A DNA stretch of 31,244 bases from NCBI GenBank assembly GCA_051881695.1, contig JBJEQJ010000030.1:1-31244 (forward strand). The letters are read 5' to 3'. How positions within the stretch are numbered: position 1 is the stretch's first letter; each line of letters begins with the position of its first letter. This document shows, piece by piece, positions 16,849 to 23,990 of the stretch. Made by a program: the position numbers and the translations under genes. The DNA is from CAYJFG01 sp051881695 (GTDB lineage Bacteria; Bacillota; Clostridia; Oscillospirales; Acutalibacteraceae). Under the pieces are notes generated by a model. The model was not told the origin of the DNA. It was given only the letters and a program-made list of their open reading frames with translations, and ran no database searches.

Positions 16849-17703
16849 ATGCAACATTTTGAATTTAAAGTATTTCCACAGAATAATTGTATGGATCTTA
16901 CCCTGATTCAGTTTGGCAGAGAGAGCTGCAAGGGCGGCTATTCCTTTGGTCCGGCTGCAAGAAACCACTATCTTTTTCATTTCGTAATATCAGGCAAGGG
17001 CACTCTGTATGCCGACAATTCATCAGGCACAACCGATGTCTATAAAATAAATACCAACGAAGGCTTTATGCTCTTCCCGGGTCAGATATCCACATATATA
17101 GCCGATAACAACGAGCCTTGGGAATATATCTGGCTTGAATTTGATGGATTTCAGACAAAAGCTGCTATCAATGCAACCGGATTATCGCAGGACAAGCCTA
17201 TATACCATCCGTTATCAATTGAGTTGCGTGAACTCGCATTAGACGAAATGATTTACATTATTGAGCACAAGGAAGCTGCTCCTCTGCATCTTATCGGGCA
17301 TCTTTATTTGTTTCTTGATTACTTTACCCGCTCCGTAGCTACAAGCCAATCGCAAAACAAAAGAAAGAATAATTCGAGTCATTATTATATCAGTGAAGCA
17401 ATCAAATTTATTGAGCTGAATTATCAAAAAGATATTTCTGTTGAAAACATTGCTGAAAACTGCGGACTTAACAGAAACTATTTTGGAAAGAAGTTTAAAG
17501 AAGAATTCGGAAAAACACCGCAGGAATTTCTTATGCGCTACCGAATGACTAAGGCAACCGAGCTTTTGGAACAAACCCTACTCTCAATCGGAGAAATAAG
17601 CTGTGCTGTGGGATATAACGACCAGCTCCACTTCTCCAGAGCTTTTAAAAATACATACGGCATTTCGCCCCGTCAATGGCGTGATAAACACAGCTCTGAT
17701 TAA
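16849..17703 (+). CDS. AraC family regulator of the galactoside operon
   Basis: A 284-residue regulator of the MsmR/RafR kind. It has an N-terminal cupin-like sugar-binding half (about 20-150) and a C-terminal pair of helix-turn-helices (about 180-280). The pair reads I-A-E-N-C-G-L-N-R-N-Y-F-G-K-K-F-K and then I-G-E-I-S-C-A-V-G-Y-N-D-Q-L-H-F-S-R-A-F-K, ending G-I-S-P-R-Q-W-R. It is transcribed away from the binding-protein gene across a 204-base shared control region. Activation of the operon in the presence of an alpha-galactoside is the expected role. Confidence 0.88.
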   Translation: MQHFEFKVFPQNNCMDLTLIQFGRESCKGGYSFGPAARNHYLFHFVISGKGTLYADNSSGTTDVYKINTNEGFMLFPGQISTYIADNNEPWEYIWLEFDGFQTKAAINATGLSQDKPIYHPLSIELRELALDEMIYIIEHKEAAPLHLIGHLYLFLDYFTRSVATSQSQNKRKNNSSHYYISEAIKFIELNYQKDISVENIAENCGLNRNYFGKKFKEEFGKTPQEFLMRYRMTKATELLEQTLLSIGEISCAVGYNDQLHFSRAFKNTYGISPRQWRDKHSSD

Positions 17704-17817
17704 TTAAACAAAGCATAGTTCAGACATCGCTGAACATAAAATCTCGTTGGCAGTCTTTTATAATATTTTCACCGAATTGGTGTAATCATCCTCTCATACT
17801 TCTGCCACGTTTACGCC

Positions 17818-17872
17818 GCAGAGTTCGGACAGTATTGGACTTTGCTTTGTGAAGCAAGCTCGTCCGCTCTGC
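17818..17872 (+). ncRNA. Candidate structured RNA (three-tier hairpin)
   Basis: GCAGAG (17818-17823) pairs with CTCTGC (17867-17872). CGGAC (17826-17830) pairs with GTCCG (17862-17866). An inner TTGCTT/AAGCAA hairpin (17842-17857) has a TGTG loop. All arms are exact. The nesting suggests a folded RNA or DNA element. The strand is a guess. Confidence 0.35.
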
Positions 17873-18030
17873 ATATACCTTATATGTGATTTCTGTTCGT
17901 CAGACCGAGAGTTTGCCTTAGGATTACTTCATACTCAACCTCACGATGGACACACTTGCCCTCATCTAACAGTTTCTAATGCCAAGCCTGTAGTAGACTT
18001 TCACAACCAAGTCACTGTCCATTCCAGGCA

Positions 18031-18085
18031 AAACAAAAAAATAATGCCCGTCAGAGAAGTCAATCTCTAACGGGCATTATTTTTT
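18031..18085. terminator. Bidirectional terminator
   Basis: ATAATGCCCGT (18041-18051) pairs with ACGGGCATTAT (18070-18080), and AGAGA/TCTCT continues the stem inside. A run of A stands before it and a run of T after it, so it works as a U-tailed terminator on both strands. It serves araC from the left and the His-Xaa-Ser operon from the right. Confidence 0.85.
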
Positions 18086-18189
18086 GCTTTTTCCGTACAA
18101 ACGCAGAATTTTAGTCTTTTGACTATTGCAAGAAATTTTTATACTTTTGAACTACGAGTTTTATTAATTTTTTATTATAATGATTTCTA

Positions 18190-18738
18190 TTAATTTTTTG
18201 TTTTCGCTAAATCAACATCTTGAATATGGTTTGATTGTACAGTTTTAACATCATCGGAAACAGTTGGTGCAGTTATTGATATTTTATCATTAATAGTTAT
18301 TTTTGCATATCCCTCTGTACTTTGCGGAATTTCAATGCCCGGAATATCTGATACATCGGGGCCGTATTTAACATCTCCCTCGGAACTGTAAAGCGAATTT
18401 GAATGAGATGATGTATTAGCATGTGAAGTGTGACTCGAATGGCTTGCATGATTACTATGATTTGAGTGTGATCCGTGATTTGAATGAGTGCTTGAAGTAT
18501 GGCTTGTATGTGAGGTGTGGCTTACATGTCCTCGGTTATAGGATGTTGATGAATGTGAAGAATGACTTTTATGTGAGCTGTGGGCGGCATAAGCGTCTAT
18601 TCCTGCAAAAATTGTCATAAGCAAGACCATAGAGCCCACACTTATAAGCTTGCTTCTGGTTGTGCTTCCGTCTTCATCGTTTATAAAATCATTGATTGAC
18701 TTTTTGATTTTAGGGAATTTTTTATCTTTTTCGTTCAT
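18190..18738 (-). CDS. Exported His-Xaa-Ser/Asn repeat protein (HxsA-like substrate)
   Basis: A 182-residue protein. Residues 1-28 are a charged cytosolic leader (F-P-K-I-K-K-S-I-N-D-F-I-N-D-E-D-G). A hydrophobic segment then ends D-A-Y-A-A, a credible signal-peptidase site near residue 51. Next come 17 histidine triplets, 12 of the form H-x-S and 5 H-x-N (HSS, HKS, HTS, HSN, HGS and so on), then a ~65-residue C-terminal part without repeats. Three ATGs stand in a row. The third (18738) is best spaced, 7 bases after GGAGG, and that site lies in the last codons of the MORN gene. Histidine-serine repeats next to paired radical SAM proteins are the hallmark of the His-Xaa-Ser (Hxs) systems. The modification is not known to me. 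Confidence 0.85.
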   Translation of the reverse strand: MNEKDKKFPKIKKSINDFINDEDGSTTRSKLISVGSMVLLMTIFAGIDAYAAHSSHKSHSSHSSTSYNRGHVSHTSHTSHTSSTHSNHGSHSNHSNHASHSSHTSHANTSSHSNSLYSSEGDVKYGPDVSDIPGIEIPQSTEGYAKITINDKISITAPTVSDDVKTVQSNHIQDVDLAKTKN

Positions 18739-18740
18739 CA

Positions 18741-19994
18741 TCATTCCTCCAGCTTGACACATTTTCCGTCTTTCCACTGTGTTGTGTAAGACTTGCTTTG
18801 TGTCTGATAGTAGGTGCATTTGCCGTTCGGTTTATTGTTTTTAAAGTTTCCGTCAAGTTTATATCCCGAGGCTTTTTCATAGTAGTAATATACACCTTGT
18901 CCGTTCATTTTATCTTCAGACCACTTGCCTTCATACTTTGCACCTGAATTTTTCCAATTGTAGGTTCCTGTTCCGCTGCGTAATCCGTTTTTAAACTCAC
19001 CTGTATATGTATCTCCGTTTTTATATGTAAATGTGCCATTTCCATTGAAGGCATTATCGGAATACTCACCCTCATATTTTGCCTTGTCGGAAAACTCAAT
19101 TTTTGCTTTGCTTATTTTCCCTTCCTCATATGTAAATGTATAAGAAGCATTTTTGCTTTTTCGATAGCCTGTACCGTATGTCAATTTTCCATCTTCAAAA
19201 GTACCTTTAAGGTATCCTCCGTCTGACAGTTCAAGGTCACCTTCTCCGCTGAAACAGTTGTCGGCAAAACCTCCTGTGTAGGTATCACCGTTTTTCCAGG
19301 TGAATGTCCCATCACCTGAAAGCATACCGTCAGACCATTCTCCGTCATATTTATCTCCGCTGGCAAACTGAAGAATTCCGTTACCGTTAATTTTACCATT
19401 TAAGAATGAGCCTGTATACTTATTACCGTTTTCAAGAGTCAGAACACCTTCACCCGAAAGCCTGTTATCCTTAAACTCGCCTTCATAAAATGAACCGTCT
19501 GACCATGTCATTTTTCCTGTTCCGTTTATTTTGTCATCAGACCATTCACCTGTATAAACATCACCGTTTGTCCAAATGAATGTACCCTTGCCTGAACGAA
19601 CAGAGTTATCGTAGTTTCCTTCATATTTGCCTAATTCCTCAAACTCTGCAACAGCGTTACCAGACAGGATTCCGTCACTCCAGATGCCCGAAACGGATTT
19701 TCCAAAATCGTATTTTAGCGTTCCGTTGCCATTGAAAATGCCAAAGTCGGTATCACCGACATAGTATCCGTCTGAGTTTTGAATTTTACCGGTGAATTGA
19801 TGCTCAAGTTCCTTGAACATTCTTTCTCCGATTCCTGAAAAGTACAGTACGCCCGAAACCAGCACAATAGATAAGGCAACACATAAAATAATAATTTTTG
19901 CTTTACTTTTCTTTTTGTTTTCAGTAGTTTCAGAATTGTTATTGTCAATAATATTTGTTTCGTTTTCTGCTATAGTGATTTTTTTATTTTTCAT
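18741..19994 (-). CDS. Membrane-anchored MORN-repeat protein
   Basis: A 417-residue protein with a polar N-terminus, one membrane segment (about 32-54, I-I-I-L-C-V-A-L-S-I-V-L-V) and about 13 MORN repeats filling the rest, each near Y-x-G-x-(W/F)-x6-G-x-G-x6-G. Two repeats in the middle (about residues 270-300) are degenerate. Topology predicts the repeats outside the cell. ATG 19994 overlaps the hxsB stop (ATGA), and its own stop overlaps the first ATG of the repeat-protein gene, so it is locked into the operon between maturase and substrate. MORN repeats mediate protein or lipid contacts. A role in holding or presenting the modified protein is inference. Confidence 0.85.
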   Translation of the reverse strand: MKNKKITIAENETNIIDNNNSETTENKKKSKAKIIILCVALSIVLVSGVLYFSGIGERMFKELEHQFTGKIQNSDGYYVGDTDFGIFNGNGTLKYDFGKSVSGIWSDGILSGNAVAEFEELGKYEGNYDNSVRSGKGTFIWTNGDVYTGEWSDDKINGTGKMTWSDGSFYEGEFKDNRLSGEGVLTLENGNKYTGSFLNGKINGNGILQFASGDKYDGEWSDGMLSGDGTFTWKNGDTYTGGFADNCFSGEGDLELSDGGYLKGTFEDGKLTYGTGYRKSKNASYTFTYEEGKISKAKIEFSDKAKYEGEYSDNAFNGNGTFTYKNGDTYTGEFKNGLRSGTGTYNWKNSGAKYEGKWSEDKMNGQGVYYYYEKASGYKLDGNFKNNKPNGKCTYYQTQSKSYTTQWKDGKCVKLEE

Positions 19995-21379
19995 TCTATC
20001 CACCTTCTAAAGACAGCCATACTATCCTTATCTTCAAAATACAGATAATCAAAAATGCTTTCCAGCATTCCGCTGTAAATTTTGCATTTGTATTCCTGCG
20101 GAGTATTTTCATACACATCATTGTTAATTGCGTAGTTTACCACCGGGCATACTCCGCAATAGGGCTGATACACACAGTCGCTACATGACGGGAGAGATTC
20201 AAGCACACTTGCCTTTGCCGCAAGCGCACTGATTTTTGAATCAATAATTGAATTATAATCTGATTCGCATACATTGCCCACGCAAAAAGAATTGTCGCCC
20301 ATTTCAAAAAGCATACGCGCTTCGTCACAGGTAAAAATATTTCCATCATAATAGTAGGCAAGCTGACCAAGAGCAGCTCCGCAAGGTGAGCGTAGCTCCG
20401 TATAATTAGGCGAAAACCCTGAAAGAAGTTTTGTAAGAAAAGTTCTTGCGTGTCCCTCGATAAGATTATATCCTTTTTTATTTTTTTCAAGGATATAGTC
20501 AAGTGCGTTTTTGTAGAATTCTGTAAACTCCTTGGGTGTATAGCCGATTTTATCCCAATGCTCCTTTGCATAACCAAGAGGAGTGAGTGGTCTGATAAAA
20601 ATTGAATGGAAGCCTAAATCTGTGTATGCGTCAACAATTTCTCTGTAATATGATAGTGAAGTCTTAGTGGTAGTCTGAATTGCTCCGACAAATATACCGT
20701 TTTTGCGTAATTTATTGATTGAATTAATAACATCACTAAATGTTTCTCCATCGTTTTGATAAGGTCGGTTTGCATTATGAACAAACTCGTTTCCGTCAAG
20801 TGATGTAGAAACATTTATATTGTGCTGTATTATGAAATCGATCATCTCTTGATTTATAAGCGTGAGATTTGTAACTAAAGAAAATTTGATATGTTTATTG
20901 CTGATTGACTTAGAGTATTCCACGATGAACTTTATTATTTCAAAATTAAGAAGAGGCTCGCCACCCTGAAACTCAAAATCAAGATAATCAGACAGTGACT
21001 GGACAGCAATATCTACGGCTTTTTTTGCTGTTTCTTTGTTCATAAACCCTTTTTTGCAGCTGTTTTCGCTCTGAGCCTGACAGTATACACACTTCTGATT
21101 ACAGGCAGAAGTTACTACAAAAATATGCAGGCTTGTACTTTTGTAAAGATAATTTTTGCTGCTGTATATTTCAAAAGCAGAGTTTCGGGAAAATTCCTCA
21201 TCGTTTGAATTATAGATAAAATATTTTCTTTGTAAACGTTTACCTGTTTCGCTATCGTTATTTATCTTTTCGAGCAGGAGCGACTTAAACTCGAACGGAG
21301 TCAGAAAATCATATCTGCCAAAGTCGTTTGTTATTAAAAATTTGTTTTTGTACTTTTTGAAATTAAAATAGTTAATCAT
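19991..21379 (-). CDS. hxsB: Radical SAM/SPASM maturase, HxsB-like
   Basis: A 462-residue radical SAM enzyme. The N-terminal Y-F-N-F-K-K-Y-K-N-K-F-L-I-T-N-D-F-G segment is typical of HxsB. The iron-sulfur cluster motif C-x3-C-x2-C is at Cys93, Cys97, Cys100, followed by the G-G-E-P SAM motif (F-Q-G-G-E-P-L-L). A C-terminal SPASM-type region has cysteines in C-G-A-A, F-T-C-D-E and C-S-D-C-V-Y-Q-P-Y-C-G-V-C, ending with a Cys near 432. The length is normal for HxsB. A GGAGGG ribosome site lies within the end of hxsC and the genes overlap by 8 bases. It should modify the His-Xaa-Ser protein in the cytoplasm before export. The chemistry is unknown to me. Confidence 0.85.
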   Translation of the reverse strand: MINYFNFKKYKNKFLITNDFGRYDFLTPFEFKSLLLEKINNDSETGKRLQRKYFIYNSNDEEFSRNSAFEIYSSKNYLYKSTSLHIFVVTSACNQKCVYCQAQSENSCKKGFMNKETAKKAVDIAVQSLSDYLDFEFQGGEPLLNFEIIKFIVEYSKSISNKHIKFSLVTNLTLINQEMIDFIIQHNINVSTSLDGNEFVHNANRPYQNDGETFSDVINSINKLRKNGIFVGAIQTTTKTSLSYYREIVDAYTDLGFHSIFIRPLTPLGYAKEHWDKIGYTPKEFTEFYKNALDYILEKNKKGYNLIEGHARTFLTKLLSGFSPNYTELRSPCGAALGQLAYYYDGNIFTCDEARMLFEMGDNSFCVGNVCESDYNSIIDSKISALAAKASVLESLPSCSDCVYQPYCGVCPVVNYAINNDVYENTPQEYKCKIYSGMLESIFDYLYFEDKDSMAVFRRWIE

Positions 21380-22487
21380 TTTCCCTCCAAGGTATTACAT
21401 CTTTACCGGCAAGCCTGATTGTGCCTGCAAAAATTCCTCCGCAGTTTTCTCTCTTTTTGCATTCTTCGCATTTTTCCGTAAATCGGATTTTATAACCGGT
21501 TATGCTTTTGGCACACAGAAGATGAAAGCTCCGGTCTACAGCGCAGAGCGGGAAATTATATAGTCCTACATTTATTCCGTTACCAACAAGCCTAATGATT
21601 GCTGCTTTTGAGTATTCAAAAGCTGTGGGATAGGAAATCCATACGTCATCAACATTTCTTGCCGCATTGCCTGACATTTCCAGTCCCATAATTTTTACGC
21701 TTCCTGCTTTTGGAAACTCATTTACAATAAGTTCGGCAATTTTATCTATGTAATTGTAATTAAGTTTACTTACAACCAAACGGATTTCAACATTAAAACC
21801 TCTGTAAATTAAATTTTTTATTCCTGCAACAGTCTGTTTAAAACCACCCTTTGACTGTGTTATCCTATCGTGTGTTTCCGAATTATAACCGTGAAGCGGA
21901 ATACCTACGATGATTTTTTCAGGCGCAGAATCGGCAAATCTGTCTGCATAAGGTTTATATCCTAATGCTCTTCCGTTTGTAAGGAGTAAACACTCTGTAT
22001 ATGGCAATCGAGTTTTTATTTCGCTGAACAAATCAAAAATTCTTTCTTTTACAAGAAAAGGTTCACCGCCTGTTATAGTTAAATGCCTTGCGTCATCAGG
22101 AATGTATTGTATCGATTCAATAATATATTCAATGCTTAATCCGTTTTCTCTTCTGCGAATTCCCTCGGCTGTAGGACACATCAGGCAATTAGAGTTGCAT
22201 TTTTGAGTAAGAATCAGCGGATTATCGTCATTTTCATTCGCAAAGTGAACATATCCGTTACCTTTGTCGTTAATAAAAAGAACATCGTAGTTTTCGCAGA
22301 TTTCAAGCTTTTTTCGATTTTCTTCTGTGAGTGTAAAAATTCTTTTTTCCGGATAAAAGATTATTCCCGAATCTGTCATAAGGGCTGCTTTGAGATTTTT
22401 TTCTCGTAATATGTCAAGTACATTTTTACAAAATGCTATTGAAAAAATTCTGCGCCCGAGGTCATAATTTTCTATATTAAACCGCAA
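21372..22487 (-). CDS. hxsC: Radical SAM maturase, HxsC-like
   Basis: A 371-residue radical SAM protein (from a TTG at 22487). The cluster motif C-N-S-N-C-L-M-C is at Cys97, Cys101, Cys104, then T-I-T-G-G-E-P-F and a C-terminal cysteine group C-E-E-C-K-K-R-E-N-C-G-G-I-F as in HxsC. The open frame reaches an ATG at 22601, but that would overlap the upstream membrane-protein gene by 130 bases. TTG 22487, with GGGGTG ahead, overlaps it by 16 bases and seems likelier. Paired with HxsB, as in other His-Xaa-Ser systems. No HxsD gene is next to it. Confidence 0.78.
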   Translation of the reverse strand: MRFNIENYDLGRRIFSIAFCKNVLDILREKNLKAALMTDSGIIFYPEKRIFTLTEENRKKLEICENYDVLFINDKGNGYVHFANENDDNPLILTQKCNSNCLMCPTAEGIRRRENGLSIEYIIESIQYIPDDARHLTITGGEPFLVKERIFDLFSEIKTRLPYTECLLLTNGRALGYKPYADRFADSAPEKIIVGIPLHGYNSETHDRITQSKGGFKQTVAGIKNLIYRGFNVEIRLVVSKLNYNYIDKIAELIVNEFPKAGSVKIMGLEMSGNAARNVDDVWISYPTAFEYSKAAIIRLVGNGINVGLYNFPLCAVDRSFHLLCAKSITGYKIRFTEKCEECKKRENCGGIFAGTIRLAGKDVIPWREND

Positions 22488-23206
22488 ACTTGTAACACCC
22501 CAGTCAAAAAATAAATAAATACGCCTGCTGAAATAAAGGCGGCAAACGGGATTTTTCTTACAATTGAAATCTGTGACTTTCCGTATTTGGATTTTTCCCA
22601 TCTGCGAACGCTTTCGGCTTCTTCAATTGTCAGTTTTGATTTCAAAGATTCATCAGATATATCGGGTAAACCCTGTACACGTGATTTGTGCATTAGCAGA
22701 GTATCAATTCTTGAAATAACCATACCTTCTTTAGCTTCATTAGTTTTGATTACTTTATAATTGTACAAGGACATAAATACCCTGAGAACCATAAAAATAA
22801 AGATAAGCAAATAGTTTTTCCAATAGGTTATAAAAACAAAATTATGTGATATAACCATCATCACAAGGTCAAATAACGCAAAACAGCATATTACACAGAT
22901 ATTATCGGATAATTTAATTTTACTGACCCCAAAAACAAATAAAATACTGATTGCGAAATAAAGAATTGAGTTAATTGGGAAATAAGGATATATAAAATAT
23001 GAATAAACCTGATTTAAAGCCGTCAAATATACAAACGATTTTAAATATGCAATAATTGCTTTTTTTAACATCATAGCCGTTTGTCTAAAGTTAAAGGAAC
23101 TATTGCCTTTTATCATTTGCAGCACTGAATCAACTAAGAGATAGAAAAAACTTAATACAAAAGCAATAATAAGAATTAACCATACAGCAAACCAAAAATC
23201 AATCAA
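22472..23206 (-). CDS. Polytopic membrane protein, first gene of the His-Xaa-Ser operon
   Basis: A 244-residue protein, not recognised. It shows about five or six membrane segments, a basic cytoplasmic loop with S-R-V-Q-G-L-P-D-I-S-D-E-S-L near residues 176-190, and a final segment R-K-I-P-F-A-A-F-I. That last phrase is loosely like the end of prepilin peptidases, but the G-x-G-D catalytic motif is missing. The only in-frame start is a TTG directly after a TAA, without a clear ribosome site, so the N-terminus is uncertain. Its place at the head of the operon suggests a membrane partner for maturation, export or processing of the repeat protein. Confidence 0.65.
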   Translation of the reverse strand: MIDFWFAVWLILIIAFVLSFFYLLVDSVLQMIKGNSSFNFRQTAMMLKKAIIAYLKSFVYLTALNQVYSYFIYPYFPINSILYFAISILFVFGVSKIKLSDNICVICCFALFDLVMMVISHNFVFITYWKNYLLIFIFMVLRVFMSLYNYKVIKTNEAKEGMVISRIDTLLMHKSRVQGLPDISDESLKSKLTIEEAESVRRWEKSKYGKSQISIVRKIPFAAFISAGVFIYFLTGVLQVCGLI

Positions 23207-23236
23207 TTAAGACAATAATTTCATTTTTCTATACAA

Positions 23237-23269
23237 AATATTGTAATATTCAATATTATCTTTTATTAT
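23237..23269 (+). promoter_or_regulatory. Promoter of the intact recombinase cassette with an overlapping inverted repeat
   Basis: TTGTAA (23241-23246) and TATTAT (23264-23269) are 17 bases apart, about 110 bases before the zinc-finger gene. An inverted repeat AATATTG/CAATATT (23237-23257) overlaps the -35 and spacer. The same segment is the only upstream region of the divergent His-Xaa-Ser operon, for which I found no equally good promoter. Confidence 0.45.
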
Positions 23270-23380
23270 TGCTCCCTATACATAATTATTCGTCGGAAGT
23301 TTTTTGAAATTTTCGGCCATATGCAGAATTTTTGTCCAGATGGGTTATTGAGAATAAGCTCATAAAGGAGAATACCCATA

Positions 23381-23776
23381 ATGACAAAAAGCCAAAAGGA
23401 AACGATTCTGACAATGCGTCGGGCATTATGCAGCTATACACAGATTGCCGAAAAGACAGGACTCTCAGTCGTTGCATTCAAATCCTATTGTTACCGTCAC
23501 GGACTCAACACTGAATCTCTTAAAAGCAGCAGTGGTTTCTGCAAAAACTGCGGCAAGCCAATATTAAATCCGTCAAAAACCCGCCCAAGAAGATTCTGCT
23601 CTGATGCCTGTAAAACAGCGTGGTGGAATCTTCATCGTTATGACCATAAGAACAGCACATTAATTAAGCAGTTCAAATGTAATGTATGCGGTAATGAGTT
23701 TGCTGATTATAGCAGTACGCAAAGAAAGTATTGCTCCCGCACTTGCTATCAGAAAAGAGGCAGTCAGAATGATTGA
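23381..23776 (+). CDS. Helix-turn-helix/double zinc-finger protein, intact recombinase cassette
   Basis: A 131-residue protein. A helix-turn-helix lies at residues 1-45 (Y-T-Q-I-A-E-K-T-G-L-S-V-V-A-F-K-S-Y). A first zinc cluster follows (C-K-N-C-G ... F-C-S-D-A-C, about 54-80), then a second (C-N-V-C-G ... Y-C-S-R-T-C-Y, about 101-123). An AAGGAG site precedes the ATG. It matches the 127-residue gene at 3017-3400 in order and motifs. It probably recognises DNA, either the cassette's own promoter or the recombination site. Confidence 0.82.
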   Translation: MTKSQKETILTMRRALCSYTQIAEKTGLSVVAFKSYCYRHGLNTESLKSSSGFCKNCGKPILNPSKTRPRRFCSDACKTAWWNLHRYDHKNSTLIKQFKCNVCGNEFADYSSTQRKYCSRTCYQKRGSQND

Positions 23777-23990
23777 CAAACAATACTTCTCTTTGATTTC
23801 TTACAAATCGGCTATGGCACAGGCAAAACTGATGTATTCAAAGGGCATAATTACTGCTGAAGAATACGAAATAATAGAAACAAAAATGTGCGAAAAGTTT
23901 GGTATCAATTCGTGCAGTATATTTCGGGATAATGAGTGGATAAATACCTTGTTCCGAGGTAATATGTCTGATACAAAGGAGGCGAAATAA
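23769..23990 (+). CDS. Small SHOCT-like protein, intact recombinase cassette
   Basis: A 73-residue protein whose ATG overlaps the end of the zinc-finger gene by 8 bases and whose TAA shares a base with the recombinase ATG. The middle reads L-M-Y-S-K-G-I-I-T-A-E-E-Y-E-I-I, the SHOCT-like pattern. C-terminal to it is N-S-C-S-I-F-R, also conserved (S-S-C-T-I-F) in the copy at 2847-3020. Its function is unknown. Its conservation between two diverged cassettes and its coupling on both sides argue for a role together with the recombinase. Confidence 0.75.
   Translation: MIDKQYFSLISYKSAMAQAKLMYSKGIITAEEYEIIETKMCEKFGINSCSIFRDNEWINTLFRGNMSDTKEAK

Larger units (their letters stand above)
17704..18189. 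other. Non-coding zone of stacked hairpins between araC and the His-Xaa-Ser operon
   Basis: No gene is visible. Four inverted repeats follow each other: GTTCAG/CTGAAC (17718-17735), CACC/GGTG (17770-17782), a three-tier structure at 17818-17872, and the terminator at 18041-18080. The stretch 17900-18030, with phrases such as GACTTTCACAACCAAGTCAC, resembles a non-coding sequence type I have seen repeatedly in Clostridia genomes, but I cannot name the family. A 73-codon open frame in it looks spurious. Confidence 0.5.

Noticed and set aside
17849..18070. Plus-strand open frame of 73 codons in the hairpin-rich zone
   Set aside because: It runs through stem-loops and into the terminator, starts without a ribosome site, and has no recognisable domain.
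18190..18738. Histidine-rich repeat protein as a simple metal-binding protein
   Set aside because: The histidines could bind metal, but the operon with two radical SAM proteins and the strict H-x-S period point to an Hxs substrate.
21229..21245. TGTAAACGTTTACC, a cre-like palindrome inside hxsB
   Set aside because: It encodes ordinary residues (G-K-R-L-Q) well inside the gene. Chance and coding explain it, and a similar motif is a TetR operator elsewhere in the window.
22472..23206. The membrane protein as the missing HxsD or as a prepilin peptidase
   Set aside because: HxsD is a small soluble protein with no membrane segments. The peptidase's catalytic G-x-G-D motif is absent and only a short C-terminal phrase is similar.
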